In this document: positions 1-8,121 of the stretch, one piece after another
Position numbering within the stretch: the first letter of the stretch is position 1
Layout: every line of letters starts with the position of its first letter
Assembly (NCBI RefSeq): GCF_021025955.1
Contig: NZ_JAJNCL010000005.1
Coordinates: forward strand, 334,353-398,352
Reading direction: 5' to 3'
Length of the DNA: 64,000 nucleotides
Source: Rhodococcus qingshengii
Lineage (GTDB): Bacteria; Actinomycetota; Actinomycetes; Mycobacteriales; Mycobacteriaceae
Made by a program: the position numbers and the translations under genes
The notes under the pieces: model-generated
The model's database searches: none
The model's input: only the letters and a program-made list of their open reading frames with translations
What the model was told of the DNA's origin: nothing

Positions 1-1
1 G

Positions 2-88
2 GACAGGGTCCCCGACGAATGCACATTCGATCAGTTGGAGGTTCCGGTGCGATACGACTTCGCGGATGTACTTGCAGGTGGTAAGTGA
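2..88 (+). CDS. ligC: C-terminal end of ATP-dependent DNA ligase (LigC type), partial
   Basis: Only the last 28 codons are inside the window. They read in frame 2 and end in TGA at 86-88, which shares its last base with the ATG of the next gene. The tail contains CTFDQLEVPVRYDF, which resembles the C-terminus of actinobacterial LigC ligases. In mycobacteria LigC genes lie next to the PrimPol-C gene, as here. LigC seals nicks and gaps after short-patch synthesis. The assignment rests on this short tail plus the neighbour, so it is an inference; another ATP-dependent ligase is possible. Confidence 0.6.
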   Translation, partial: DRVPDECTFDQLEVPVRYDFADVLAGGK

Positions 89-1128
89 TGGCAAGTCCGG
101 CAGAGGAATTGGACGTCGACGGGATCGCGGTCCGGTTGTCGAGCCCGGACAAGATCTACTATCCGCAGCTGGGTGAGGACGGCGGAACCAAGCGTCATCT
201 TGTCGAGTACTACCGCACGGTGGCGCTGCAGGGCGCAGCGCTGCGAGCACTCCAAGATCGCCCCACGCATCTGCAGCGGTTTCCCGACGGCATCGAGGGC
301 GAAGAGGTCTACCAGAAGCGGCTGCCGGCAAAGCGGCCCGAGCACGTCGAGTCCTGCGAGGTCACGTTCCCCTCCGGCCGCAAGGCCGATGTCCTTCGAG
401 TGCGCAGTGCCGCGAACATCGTGTGGGCTGCAAATCTCGGGACCGTCACCTTTCATCCGTGGGCCGTGCGGTGCCCGGACACCGACCACCCGGACGAACT
501 CCGCATCGATCTCGATCCGCAACCGGGAACCGGGTTCGACGAGGCCGTTGCCATCGCGGACGAGGTTCTTCGTCCCCTGCTCGACGAGCTGGGGTTGGAG
601 GGATTCCCCAAGACTTCCGGTGGCCGAGGCCTTCATGTCTACATCCCGCTCGAAGCGCGCTGGGACTTTGTCGAGGTCCGTCACGCGGGTATCGCCCTCG
701 CTCGTGAGGTCGAGCGTCGTAGTGCCGATCGCGCCACAACCGCGTGGTGGAAGGAAGAGCGGGGTGAACGGATCTTCATCGACTTCAATCAGAATGCCCG
801 TGACCGGACGATCGCGGCGGCGTATTCCGCTCGCAAGACGCCGATTGCAACCGTGTCGACGCCGGTGACCTGGGACGAACTGCGCGACGTGCATCCAGAC
901 GACTGCACCATCGCCACGGTTCCCGGCTTGCTCGCCGATCGTGGTGATCCGATGGAAGCGATGCACGACAAGGCCTTTGCCCTCGATGTTCTGTTGGAGA
1001 TGTGGGAGAAGGATCTGGCGGCGGGACTTGGCGATCTGCCGTACCCGCCGAACTATCCCAAAATGCCCGGTGAACCCAAACGTGTTCAACCGAGCAAGGA
1101 CCGCGATCGGAAGAACAAAGACGGGTAG
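88..1128 (+). CDS. PrimPol-C (LigD polymerase-domain-like, PolD1 type)
   Basis: 346 aa. This is a stand-alone archaeo-eukaryotic primase-polymerase of the LigD polymerase-domain superfamily. Visible landmarks are a DLDP metal-binding stretch (ELRIDLDPQPG, about residues 135-145), the TSGGRGLHVYIPL nucleotide-binding segment (about 175-187) and a third acidic strand FIDFNQNARDRT with a downstream YSARKTP motif. Length matches the stand-alone family rather than fused LigD. ATG 88 is preceded by AGGTGG at 76-81 and overlaps the ligase stop by one base, so the two are translationally coupled. Mycobacterial homologues (the Rv3730c/PrimPol-C group) fill short gaps in base-excision-type repair and pair with LigC. 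Predicted cytoplasmic DNA repair enzyme. Confidence 0.85.
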   Translation: MASPAEELDVDGIAVRLSSPDKIYYPQLGEDGGTKRHLVEYYRTVALQGAALRALQDRPTHLQRFPDGIEGEEVYQKRLPAKRPEHVESCEVTFPSGRKADVLRVRSAANIVWAANLGTVTFHPWAVRCPDTDHPDELRIDLDPQPGTGFDEAVAIADEVLRPLLDELGLEGFPKTSGGRGLHVYIPLEARWDFVEVRHAGIALAREVERRSADRATTAWWKEERGERIFIDFNQNARDRTIAAAYSARKTPIATVSTPVTWDELRDVHPDDCTIATVPGLLADRGDPMEAMHDKAFALDVLLEMWEKDLAAGLGDLPYPPNYPKMPGEPKRVQPSKDRDRKNKDG

Positions 1129-1206
1129 CGTCAGAGGCGGACATATCGGGTAATTCGATTAGACGTCGAATGTACGGTCACGTCGAATGCACTGTGGGGG
1201 TTGGAT

Positions 1207-1722
1207 ATGGATCGCCGGAAAACGCGAGCAGTAGGTATAGCGGCGGGTGGCATGATTCTTGCCGCCTTCGGATTGTCGCTCGGTAGCGGAACAGCCTCAG
1301 CTGCGACGTTGGATTGTTCGGCGCGCGGCCAAGATCAGACGATCGTCGAGGGGGCGTCCGCGTGCCGAGCGGTGGCAGATCCCTCCAGCCACGCGATTTC
1401 ACACGTGGAGGGCGACGGCGTCGGCGTCGCGGATTCGCGAGACGGTGGCCGGTCGGCGGGCGTGGGACTCTTCGGCGGAGTCGCTGCGGCGGAGTCGCGC
1501 GGGGGTCTACTTGCCGCCGTTGCGTACGGTCCGGGTTCGCTGGCACTCGGCCGCACCGACTCCTCGCCCTTTGCCGTCGTGCTCAGTGGGCCTGGTGGCA
1601 GAGCGGCGGTGGGTGACGCGGACGTCGGGGCGATCTGCTCAGGTGGTCCCACCCTTGTTTTCAATATCGCCACAGGTCAGGGATGTTTCAGCGACGGCAC
1701 TTCGACGTGGGTCACCCCGTGA
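1207..1722 (+). CDS. Secreted protein of unknown function (DUF6764-like)
   Basis: 171 aa. An N-terminal signal peptide is clear: basic DRRKTR, a hydrophobic AAGGMILAAFGLSLG core and an Ala-x-Ala-like site near GTASAA. The mature part begins with a Cys-containing segment (TLDCSARGQDQ) and has further Cys residues (SACRA, AICSGG, GQGCF), suggesting disulphides. It is Gly/Ala rich and has no catalytic motif I recognise. I recall a Rhodococcus/Gordonia family, DUF6764, with this layout, but cannot verify it here. The TTG at 1201 is also open; ATG 1207 is preferred because a GGGGG run lies just upstream. Monocistronic by spacing. Confidence 0.7.
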   Translation: MDRRKTRAVGIAAGGMILAAFGLSLGSGTASAATLDCSARGQDQTIVEGASACRAVADPSSHAISHVEGDGVGVADSRDGGRSAGVGLFGGVAAAESRGGLLAAVAYGPGSLALGRTDSSPFAVVLSGPGGRAAVGDADVGAICSGGPTLVFNIATGQGCFSDGTSTWVTP

Positions 1723-1830
1723 GAGCACCCCGGCCCTGAGCCTCTTGCGTGACAGTGGTCACAATGGTGTCAAGCTCCTGCCACCGATCGGGTGACCGGG
1801 CAACTTGATCAGCGGGGATCGGAGGACGCG

Positions 1831-3042
1831 ATGACTCCCAATGCACGACGGGGTTCGCTCGCCCGGGTGGAGGTGCCTTCGCGCACCGAGTTGTATGTGG
1901 ACCGGCGGTTCCTTCCCTTGGCCGACCGCTTCTTCGCGATGTATCGCCAACCGCAACAAGGCGGCGGCGCGCTGGTCGTGTACCTGGGTGGCGAGAAAGT
2001 GCTCGATATCTGGGCCGGCAATGCCGATCGTGATCGGCGCTGGGACCACGACACGGTGTCGCTGTCGTTCTCGACCGGCAAAGGCGTCGCCAGCACTGTT
2101 GTCCATCGGCTCGCCGAACGTGGACTCATCGACTACGACGCTCCGGTTGCTCAGTACTGGCCCGAATTCGGGGCGGCTGGCAAGGACAAGATCACCGTCC
2201 GTGAACTGATGTCGCATCGAGCGGGCCTTCACCGCGTTCGCGGCCTGATGCCGCATCCCCTCGACCTGATGGACTACGACGAGGTTGTTGCCGCCCTGGC
2301 TGCCGAGAAGCCGGATTCGCGTCGGCTTCGAGGCCCCGGCTATCACGCTGTGACCTACGGGTGGTTGGTAGCCGAACTTGTGGCCAGGGTGTCCGGTCAG
2401 CCGTTCATCGACGTCGTACAAGCGGAGATAGCGAAGCCCCTCGGAGTCGACGAACTCTGGTACCGCGTACCCGAAACCGAGCGTCCACGGATTGCGAAGC
2501 TGTTTCCACATATCAACCCTGCTGGCTTGAACTGGGCCTTCGCTTCTACCGTGCTCTCACACGTCGGTCCGACTCGCGGACTCGCGGAGGCCGCGATGCC
2601 GGACGGTTTCGACGTCATGGTGCGCAACCCGGCTGTCCACGACGCCGTCATGCCGGGCTGGAACGGAGTGTTCAGCGCGCGTGCTCTCGCGAAGATGTAC
2701 GGCGCCATTGCGAACGGCGGTGTGATCGACGGGAAGCGGTTCCTGAAGGAATCGACCATCGACCAGATGTCGACCATCCAGACTCGCGATCGGGACTACG
2801 TGCTGGCGGTGCGGCCCAACTGGACTCTCGGTTACCACCCGCCGATCATCGCCGCGCGGCGGCAGCCGCGTAATGCGATAGGCCACTACGGAGTCGGCGG
2901 TTCGGGTGCGTACGCGGACCTGTCCAGCGGACTCTCACTCGGTTTCACCACCAACAGGTTGGGTAGTGCTGTGACAGCTCTCGGTGATCTTCGCCTTGCG
3001 AGGCTCGGTGCCGAGGCGCAGGAGTTGGTTCGTCGAATCTGA
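1831..3042 (+). CDS. Serine beta-lactamase-family hydrolase / esterase
   Basis: 403 aa from ATG 1831, which has GGAGGA at 1821-1826; the upstream GTG 1792 lacks such a site. The beta-lactamase/class C-like fold (family VIII esterases, EstB-like) is indicated by the SxxK nucleophile motif S81-T-G-K84 in SLSFSTGKGVAS, a Tyr-containing motif in YHAVTYGWLVAEL, and the HYGVGGSGAYAD segment that occupies the place of the third conserved motif. No signal peptide is visible, so a cytoplasmic esterase or carboxylesterase is more likely than a periplasmic beta-lactamase. The substrate cannot be read from sequence. The dodecin gene follows after 15 bp and is probably cotranscribed. Confidence 0.85.
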   Translation: MTPNARRGSLARVEVPSRTELYVDRRFLPLADRFFAMYRQPQQGGGALVVYLGGEKVLDIWAGNADRDRRWDHDTVSLSFSTGKGVASTVVHRLAERGLIDYDAPVAQYWPEFGAAGKDKITVRELMSHRAGLHRVRGLMPHPLDLMDYDEVVAALAAEKPDSRRLRGPGYHAVTYGWLVAELVARVSGQPFIDVVQAEIAKPLGVDELWYRVPETERPRIAKLFPHINPAGLNWAFASTVLSHVGPTRGLAEAAMPDGFDVMVRNPAVHDAVMPGWNGVFSARALAKMYGAIANGGVIDGKRFLKESTIDQMSTIQTRDRDYVLAVRPNWTLGYHPPIIAARRQPRNAIGHYGVGGSGAYADLSSGLSLGFTTNRLGSAVTALGDLRLARLGAEAQELVRRI

Positions 3043-3057
3043 CACGAAGGGAATGCC

Positions 3058-3276
3058 ATGAGCAGCAACGTGTACCGGGTGACCGAGATCGTCGGCTCGT
3101 CCACTGAGAGCAGTGATGCGGCAATTCGCACCGCCATCGCCCGGGCGAACGAGACGGTGCGCAACCTCGAATGGTTCGAGGTGGTGGAAACTCGCGGTCA
3201 CATCGAGAACGGCGCCGTGGCGCATTTCCAGGTCACGTTGAAGGTCGGCTTCCGGCTCGACGGCGACGAATCTTGA
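3058..3276 (+). CDS. Dodecin family flavin-binding protein
   Basis: 72 aa, the normal size of dodecins. The sequence runs from VYRVTEIVGSSTESSDAAI through RNLEWFEVVETRGHI to HFQVTLKVGFRL, matching the beta-alpha-beta-beta fold; the tryptophan in NLEWFEV is the residue that stacks on the flavin in known dodecins. Dodecins form dodecameric shells that store or buffer FMN or riboflavin, or bind CoA, in the cytoplasm. A GAAGGGA ribosome site lies just before ATG 3058. It sits 15 bp behind the serine hydrolase gene, and ten bases separate its stop from the next start, so the three genes probably form one transcription unit. Confidence 0.92.
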   Translation: MSSNVYRVTEIVGSSTESSDAAIRTAIARANETVRNLEWFEVVETRGHIENGAVAHFQVTLKVGFRLDGDES

Positions 3277-3286
3277 GTCGTCATTC

Positions 3287-4168
3287 ATGAGTGTTGATCT
3301 CAGGGCGGCCGTCGGGTTCATGGCGGGACATGCCAGGGCTCTCGATCGGTATCGACTGAATTTGATTCTCGGACAGGGTGACCGGGCCGCGGCTTGTGCG
3401 GCCGTGGACGGTTATCGCAACCAGGACGGTGGGTACGGCTGGGGACTCGAACCGGATCTCCGCTCGGCAACCAGCCAACCTGGCGGAGCGCTGCATGCCT
3501 TCGAAGCCTTTGCGGACATCGGAACGCCGACGCCCAGAGCGGTCGAGCTGTGCGATTGGTTGCAGACGAATTCGCTGGCAGGCGGCGGTTTGCCGTTAGC
3601 CTTCCCGATCGCCGACCCGGCCGGTTGTGCGCCCTTCTGGGTGGATGCGGATCCGACGACGCCGTCGTTGCAGATCACCAGCATCGTGTGTGCTGCAGCG
3701 ACTCGCGTCGCCGAATTCGACGAGGCCGTTGCCGAACATCCGTGGTTCGCCTCTGCCGTTCGATATTGCCTCGACGCGATCGACGGGGCGGATTCTCTGC
3801 ATGCCCTCGAGTTGGCCTTTGCCTTGCAGTTTCTCGACGCGGTACACAGCACGGCCCCCGAGGTGTCGTCGTTGGTGAATGCACTGGGTAAACGAATCCC
3901 GGCCGACGGCCTGGTTCACGTGGACGGGGGAGCCGAGGGCGAGTTCATGCGGCCCCTCGATTTCTCACCGCTTCCCGGTGGCCCGACCCGCGCGTTGTTC
4001 GAGGCATCAGTGATCGAGTCCGAACTGTCTGCGCTCGCTGCGCGACAACATGACGACGGCGGTTGGGCGGTGGATTTCGACAGCTATTCGCCCGCCGCTG
4101 CGTTGGAATGGCGAGGTCACGCCACCGTGCAGGCTGTATGGCTGCTGAAGCGCAATGGGGTGATCTGA
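3287..4168 (+). CDS. Prenyltransferase/terpene-cyclase-like alpha-alpha toroid protein
   Basis: 293 aa. The sequence resembles the alpha/alpha-barrel (squalene cyclase/prenyltransferase) fold: repeated helical segments, with NQDGGYGWGLEPD near residue 47 and DDGGWAVDFDSYSPAA near the end. The QDGGYGWG and DDGGW elements resemble the QW repeats of squalene-hopene cyclases. At under 300 residues it is far shorter than a cyclase and lacks a DxDD motif that I can see, so cyclase activity is unlikely. It could be a stand-alone toroid protein of unknown role. No signal peptide. It begins ten bases after the dodecin stop and is probably in the same operon. Confidence 0.65.
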   Translation: MSVDLRAAVGFMAGHARALDRYRLNLILGQGDRAAACAAVDGYRNQDGGYGWGLEPDLRSATSQPGGALHAFEAFADIGTPTPRAVELCDWLQTNSLAGGGLPLAFPIADPAGCAPFWVDADPTTPSLQITSIVCAAATRVAEFDEAVAEHPWFASAVRYCLDAIDGADSLHALELAFALQFLDAVHSTAPEVSSLVNALGKRIPADGLVHVDGGAEGEFMRPLDFSPLPGGPTRALFEASVIESELSALAARQHDDGGWAVDFDSYSPAAALEWRGHATVQAVWLLKRNGVI

Positions 4169-4187
4169 AAACGATTCTCGCGCCAAA

Positions 4188-4204
4188 TTGGAACACGTTA
4201 TAGT
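4188..4204 (+). promoter_or_regulatory. Putative promoter -10 overlapping a KstR-like palindrome
   Basis: TATAGT at 4199-4204 is a good actinobacterial -10 about 45 bp before fprB. The overlapping stretch 4189-4202 fits T-N2-AAC-N2-GTT-N2-A, the consensus I know for KstR, the TetR-type cholesterol-catabolism repressor of mycolata. Eight fixed positions can match by chance about once in a window this size, so this is only suggestive. Confidence 0.35.
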
Positions 4205-4249
4205 CTGGGAATCAGTTCGTGCTTCGTGTTTCAGGGATAGGGGAATGTC

Positions 4250-5932
4250 ATGGCGTATGTAATCACGCAGCCGTGCTGCAACGACGCCTCGTGTGTTGAC
4301 GTGTGTCCGGTCAATTGCATTCACCCGACACCGGACGAAGCTCCGTTCGCGACCACCGAAATGCTTTACATCGATCCCGACACCTGCATCGATTGTGGTG
4401 CGTGTGTGGACGAATGCCCGGTCGAGGCGATCTTCCCGGACAACGAACTCGACGAGGACGACGCGCCGTACCTGCAGATGAACGCGTCGTACTTCGAGAA
4501 GCATCCGATGGGCCCGGATTGGCCCGAGCCGATCACGATGGCCAAGATCGATCCCGAACTGGGAACGCTGAAAGTGGCGATCGTCGGCTCCGGCCCGGCC
4601 GCCTGCTACGCGGCGATGGAACTGACCGGCAAGCCTCGCGTCGAGGTCGACATGTTCGATCGACTTCCCACTCCATACGGATTGGTGCGCGCCGGCGTGG
4701 CTCCGGATCATCCCGGAACCAAAGGGGTCACCGATCAGTTCCGCGCCGTCGTCGCGAAGAAGACTGTGCGCTGCCACTTCAACGTCGAGGTGGGCACCCA
4801 CATCTCGCATTCGGAACTCTTGGACCATCACCACGCAGTGATCTACGCGGTAGGCGCTGCCGGGGATCGCAAGCTCGAGATCCCGGGCGAGGATCTGCCG
4901 GGAAGTCACGCTGCCACCGAGTTCGTCGCCTGGTACAACGGCCACCCGGGATACGCCGATCGGACTTTCGATCTGTCCGGCGAGCGAGCGGTGATCGTCG
5001 GAAACGGCAACGTCGCACTCGACGTCGCACGCATCCTGGTGACCGACCCTGACCAGCTTGCGAAGACGGACCTCGCCGAGCATGCATTGGAAGCGCTGCG
5101 TAACAGCAAGATTCGTGAGGTCGTCATTCTCGGGCGTCGTGGGCCGGCGCAGGCCGCGTACACCAATCCCGAACTGTTGGCGCTCGGACAGATGGCGAAC
5201 GTGGACGTAGTGGTCGACCCGATCGAAGCCGAACTCGACGAGGCCAGTCAGGCGTTCGTGGAAAGCGATGCCGCGGAGCCGTCCGTCCTGCTCAAGGTCA
5301 AGCAGGCGCAGGAATTTGCTTCACGTACCGCAGATCCTTCTCGCAAGCGGATCGTTCTCCGGTTCCTCACCTCTCCCGTCGAGGTCCTCGGCGACGGTGC
5401 AGTCTCACAGGTGCGGATCGTGAAAAACGAATTGGTGGCAACGCCGACCGGTCAGCTTTCCGCCCGGCCTACCGAAACCGAAGAGACGATCGACACTTCA
5501 CTGGTGCTTCGGTCGGTCGGATACCGCGGCACACCGATGGCCGACTTGCCCTTCGACGACGCTCGCGGCGTAATCCCCAACGAGAACGGCAGAGTAGTCG
5601 ACACCGAGACCGGCACGCCGATCCCGGGTGTCTACGTCGCAGGTTGGATCAAGCGCGGACCGACTGGCGTGATCGGCACCAACAAGTACTGCTCCGCCGA
5701 GACCGTGTCGATGATCTTCGACGACTTCGCTGGTGGGCGCCTCGCCACCCCGACCGAGGATGCCGACAAGTTGCAGGTTTTGTTGGCAGACCGGTCGCCG
5801 GATCAGGTGGACTATCAAGGTTGGCAGCGTATCGACAAGGCAGAACGCGCATCCGGTGCCGCAACCGGACGACCGCGAACCAAACTCATCTCCATCGAAT
5901 CCATGTTGGCGGCTGCCCGCTGCGAGGGATAG
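4250..5932 (+). CDS. fprB: Ferredoxin-NADP+ reductase with N-terminal ferredoxin domain (FprB type)
   Basis: 560 aa, two domains. Residues about 1-65 form a bacterial 7Fe/8Fe ferredoxin with Cys motifs CCNDASCVDVCPVNC and CIDCGACVDECPVEAI. From about residue 105 an adrenodoxin-reductase-like FAD/NADPH domain follows, with VAIVGSGPAACYAAMEL (FAD dinucleotide fold), RAGVAPDHPGTK, and VIVGNGNVALDVARIL (NADP fold), ending with the GWIKRGPTGVIGTNK signature. Mycobacterial FprB has the same fusion. It moves electrons between NADPH and ferredoxins, for example to P450s or oxygenases, in the cytoplasm. A plausible -10 and a KstR-like box lie upstream. It appears monocistronic. Confidence 0.93.
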   Translation: MAYVITQPCCNDASCVDVCPVNCIHPTPDEAPFATTEMLYIDPDTCIDCGACVDECPVEAIFPDNELDEDDAPYLQMNASYFEKHPMGPDWPEPITMAKIDPELGTLKVAIVGSGPAACYAAMELTGKPRVEVDMFDRLPTPYGLVRAGVAPDHPGTKGVTDQFRAVVAKKTVRCHFNVEVGTHISHSELLDHHHAVIYAVGAAGDRKLEIPGEDLPGSHAATEFVAWYNGHPGYADRTFDLSGERAVIVGNGNVALDVARILVTDPDQLAKTDLAEHALEALRNSKIREVVILGRRGPAQAAYTNPELLALGQMANVDVVVDPIEAELDEASQAFVESDAAEPSVLLKVKQAQEFASRTADPSRKRIVLRFLTSPVEVLGDGAVSQVRIVKNELVATPTGQLSARPTETEETIDTSLVLRSVGYRGTPMADLPFDDARGVIPNENGRVVDTETGTPIPGVYVAGWIKRGPTGVIGTNKYCSAETVSMIFDDFAGGRLATPTEDADKLQVLLADRSPDQVDYQGWQRIDKAERASGAATGRPRTKLISIESMLAAARCEG

Positions 5933-6148
5933 CAACGTTTGGGCGAACATCCGAATTGCTCGATTGCCGCTTTTGTGTGTTAATGACTATGGAAATGTGC
6001 GGTTTGCTCTCTTTGGCGTGCTCGGGTGTGTAGGTGTGCTCCCAGAGGGCGCGTCCGAATGGTGCATCGGCATCGGTACCAGGCGGGTATCGATGCCGGC
6101 CGTGCACGATCCACGTGAGTACGTGGTCAGTCGAGCGAAGGTAGTGAC

Positions 6149-7072
6149 ATGGTCAGCAAAAAGGGTCGTCGGACGTCACGGGTTGCCGTGGCAATCGTCG
6201 GAGCAGTGGCCGCCGGCCTCGCTCTGGCCGGACCCTCCGCGGCTGTTCCGCTCTTTCCCGGTGGACCCGACATTCCGTTGCCGGTGATCCCCGGCGTTCC
6301 GTACCTCGACCCGGCAATTCCGGTTCCGGGCATCCTGGGTACGCCGATCCAGGCGCCCATCGGCGTCCCCAACTTCTCTGCACCGTCGCTCAACCCGTCC
6401 GCGGGCGAGACCGTCGGCATCGCACAGCCGATCATCATTCGATTCAACGAGGCCGTCGGCGACCGTGCGACGGCTGAACGCGCTATTCGCGTGACCACCG
6501 ATCCGCCGGTCGAGGGCAGCTTCTACTGGATCAACGACAGTCAGGTCCGTTGGAAGCCGGCACAGTTCTGGCCGGCGAACATCTCCGTGACCGTCGACGC
6601 CGGTGATTCGCACTCCACGTTCAACATCGGTGATGCGCTCGTCACGGTCGCGGACGACAACACCAAGCAGGTCACCGTCACCCGCAACGGCGAGGTCGTG
6701 CGCACCATGCCGACGTCGTTCGGCAAGCCGGGCCACGAAACACCGAACGGCACGTACATCGTCGGCGAGCAGCTGCGCGACATGTACATGGATTCGTCCA
6801 CGTACGGCGTTCCGATCGATTCTCCCGAGGGTTACCGCACCTACGTCGAGTACGCGACGCGAATTTCCTACAGTGGCATCTTCGTCCATGCAGCTCCGTG
6901 GTCGGTTGCGCAACAAGGTTTCACCAACGTCAGCCACGGCTGCCTCAATGTCAGCACCGAGGACGCCAAGTGGTTCTTCGAGAACGCAGGCAAGGGCGAC
7001 CCGGTGATCGTGCAGAACACCGCAGGTGGAGTCCTCAGTGGCGCCGACGGATTGGGTGACTGGAACCGCTAG
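6149..7072 (+). CDS. L,D-transpeptidase (Ig-like + YkuD domains), exported
   Basis: 307 aa. The N-terminus (KKGRRTSRVAVAIVGAVAAGLAL) is a signal peptide or uncleaved anchor, followed by a Pro-rich linker to about residue 75. An Ig-like domain (about 75-155, beginning SLNPSAGETVGI and including VRWKPAQFWPA) precedes the YkuD catalytic domain (about 160-300). The catalytic motif is SHGCLNVS, with nucleophile Cys265 and His263, and an upstream H-A-A-P-W. This enzyme makes 3-3 cross-links in peptidoglycan or attaches proteins, outside the membrane. It is monocistronic, with a strong hairpin terminator directly behind it. The 216 bp upstream hold its promoter; no riboswitch is evident. Confidence 0.93.
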   Translation: MVSKKGRRTSRVAVAIVGAVAAGLALAGPSAAVPLFPGGPDIPLPVIPGVPYLDPAIPVPGILGTPIQAPIGVPNFSAPSLNPSAGETVGIAQPIIIRFNEAVGDRATAERAIRVTTDPPVEGSFYWINDSQVRWKPAQFWPANISVTVDAGDSHSTFNIGDALVTVADDNTKQVTVTRNGEVVRTMPTSFGKPGHETPNGTYIVGEQLRDMYMDSSTYGVPIDSPEGYRTYVEYATRISYSGIFVHAAPWSVAQQGFTNVSHGCLNVSTEDAKWFFENAGKGDPVIVQNTAGGVLSGADGLGDWNR

Positions 7073-7084
7073 ACGCAGTCGACG

Positions 7085-7123
7085 AAGGCCCTGTGCGAGA
7101 AGTATTCGCGCAGGGCCTTTTTC
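7085..7123 (+). terminator. Rho-independent terminator after the L,D-transpeptidase gene
   Basis: A 13-bp stem (7085-7097 pairs with 7107-7119, one G-T wobble) closes a 9-nt loop and runs into a T tract. It lies between the transpeptidase gene and the ugp cluster. It also shows that an upstream GTG at 7093 cannot be the start of the next gene. Confidence 0.9.
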
Positions 7124-7191
7124 GTGTCGCGTTCAGCTCGAGTGTCTTGTACGTTCACCATTCATTCGTTGCGGGCGGTCAGACTGCCTCA

Positions 7192-8121
7192 GTGAGATCG
7201 AGTCCGGAAAGAACGCTGCCCACTTCAGGCAAGCCAGGTCTGTGGGGCAGACCATGGCGTGACTACGCGCTCTTTGCGCTCTTGGTTGGCCCCAATCTCG
7301 CGTTGCTGATCTTGTTCACCTATCGCCCGCTGGTGGACAACATCCGACTTTCGTTCTTCGACTGGAACATTGCAGACCCGAAGGCGACGTTCATCGGGCT
7401 GAGCAACTACCGCGAGTGGTTCGGACGAAGCGACACCTGGCAGATCGTCACCAACACAGTGGTATTCACGCTGGTCACAGTCGTGGGTTCGATGGCCATC
7501 GGTTTGGCGTTGGCCATGCTGCTCGACCGCAAGCTCGTCGGGCGAAACCTGGTCCGGTCGGCCATCTTCGCGCCGTTCGTGATCTCCGGTGCAGCGATCG
7601 GTGTCGCGTTTCAGTTCGTCTTCGACCCCAACTTCGGCCTGATTCAGGATCTCCTGCATCGCGTCGGACTTCAATCGCCCGACTTCTATCAGGATCCCCA
7701 CTGGGCGTTGTTCATGGTGACGGTGACATACATGTGGAAGAACCTCGGCTACACGTTTGTCATCTATCTCGCTGCGCTGCAGGGAGTTCGGCAAGAATTG
7801 AACGAAGCCGCCGAAATCGACGGCGCCAAGCCGTGGACCAAGTTTCGCCGGGTGCTCCTACCTCAGTTGCGCCCGACGACGTTTTTCCTCTCCATCACCG
7901 TCATGCTCAACTCGCTCCAGGTCTTCGACATCATCAACGTCATGACCCGAGGTGGCCCGCTGGGGACAGGGACGACGACGATGGTCTACCAGGTGTACAA
8001 CGAGACGTTCCGAAACTTCCGGGCGGGATACGGCGCGACGGTTGCCACCATCATGTTCCTGATCCTGCTGATCATCACTGTCTACCAGGTTCGTGCCATG
8101 GATCGGGGAGAAGAGAAATGA
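7192..8121 (+). CDS. ugpA: ABC importer permease, UgpA type
   Basis: 309 aa from GTG 7192. A longer frame from 7093 would begin inside the terminator hairpin, so the later start is chosen; its Shine-Dalgarno is weak. Six membrane helices are expected, with the first at YALFALLVGPNLALLILFTY. The permease EAA loop reads LNEAAEIDGAKPWTKFRRVLLP. Order here is permease, permease, binding protein, ATPase, the same as mycobacterial ugpAEBC, whose binding protein takes up glycerophosphocholine. The transported substrate is therefore probably a glycerophosphodiester or a sugar, but sequence alone cannot decide. The stop overlaps the next ATG by 4 bases. Confidence 0.85.
   Translation: MRSSPERTLPTSGKPGLWGRPWRDYALFALLVGPNLALLILFTYRPLVDNIRLSFFDWNIADPKATFIGLSNYREWFGRSDTWQIVTNTVVFTLVTVVGSMAIGLALAMLLDRKLVGRNLVRSAIFAPFVISGAAIGVAFQFVFDPNFGLIQDLLHRVGLQSPDFYQDPHWALFMVTVTYMWKNLGYTFVIYLAALQGVRQELNEAAEIDGAKPWTKFRRVLLPQLRPTTFFLSITVMLNSLQVFDIINVMTRGGPLGTGTTTMVYQVYNETFRNFRAGYGATVATIMFLILLIITVYQVRAMDRGEEK

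Noticed and set aside
5933..6148. Possible riboswitch before the L,D-transpeptidase gene
   Set aside because: The 216-bp leader was inspected for ydaO-type and cobalamin-type conserved blocks; none were recognisable.
7093..7191. Upstream extension of the ugpA-like gene
   Set aside because: The GTG lies inside a rho-independent terminator and the extra residues are not conserved-looking; GTG 7192 is the better start.
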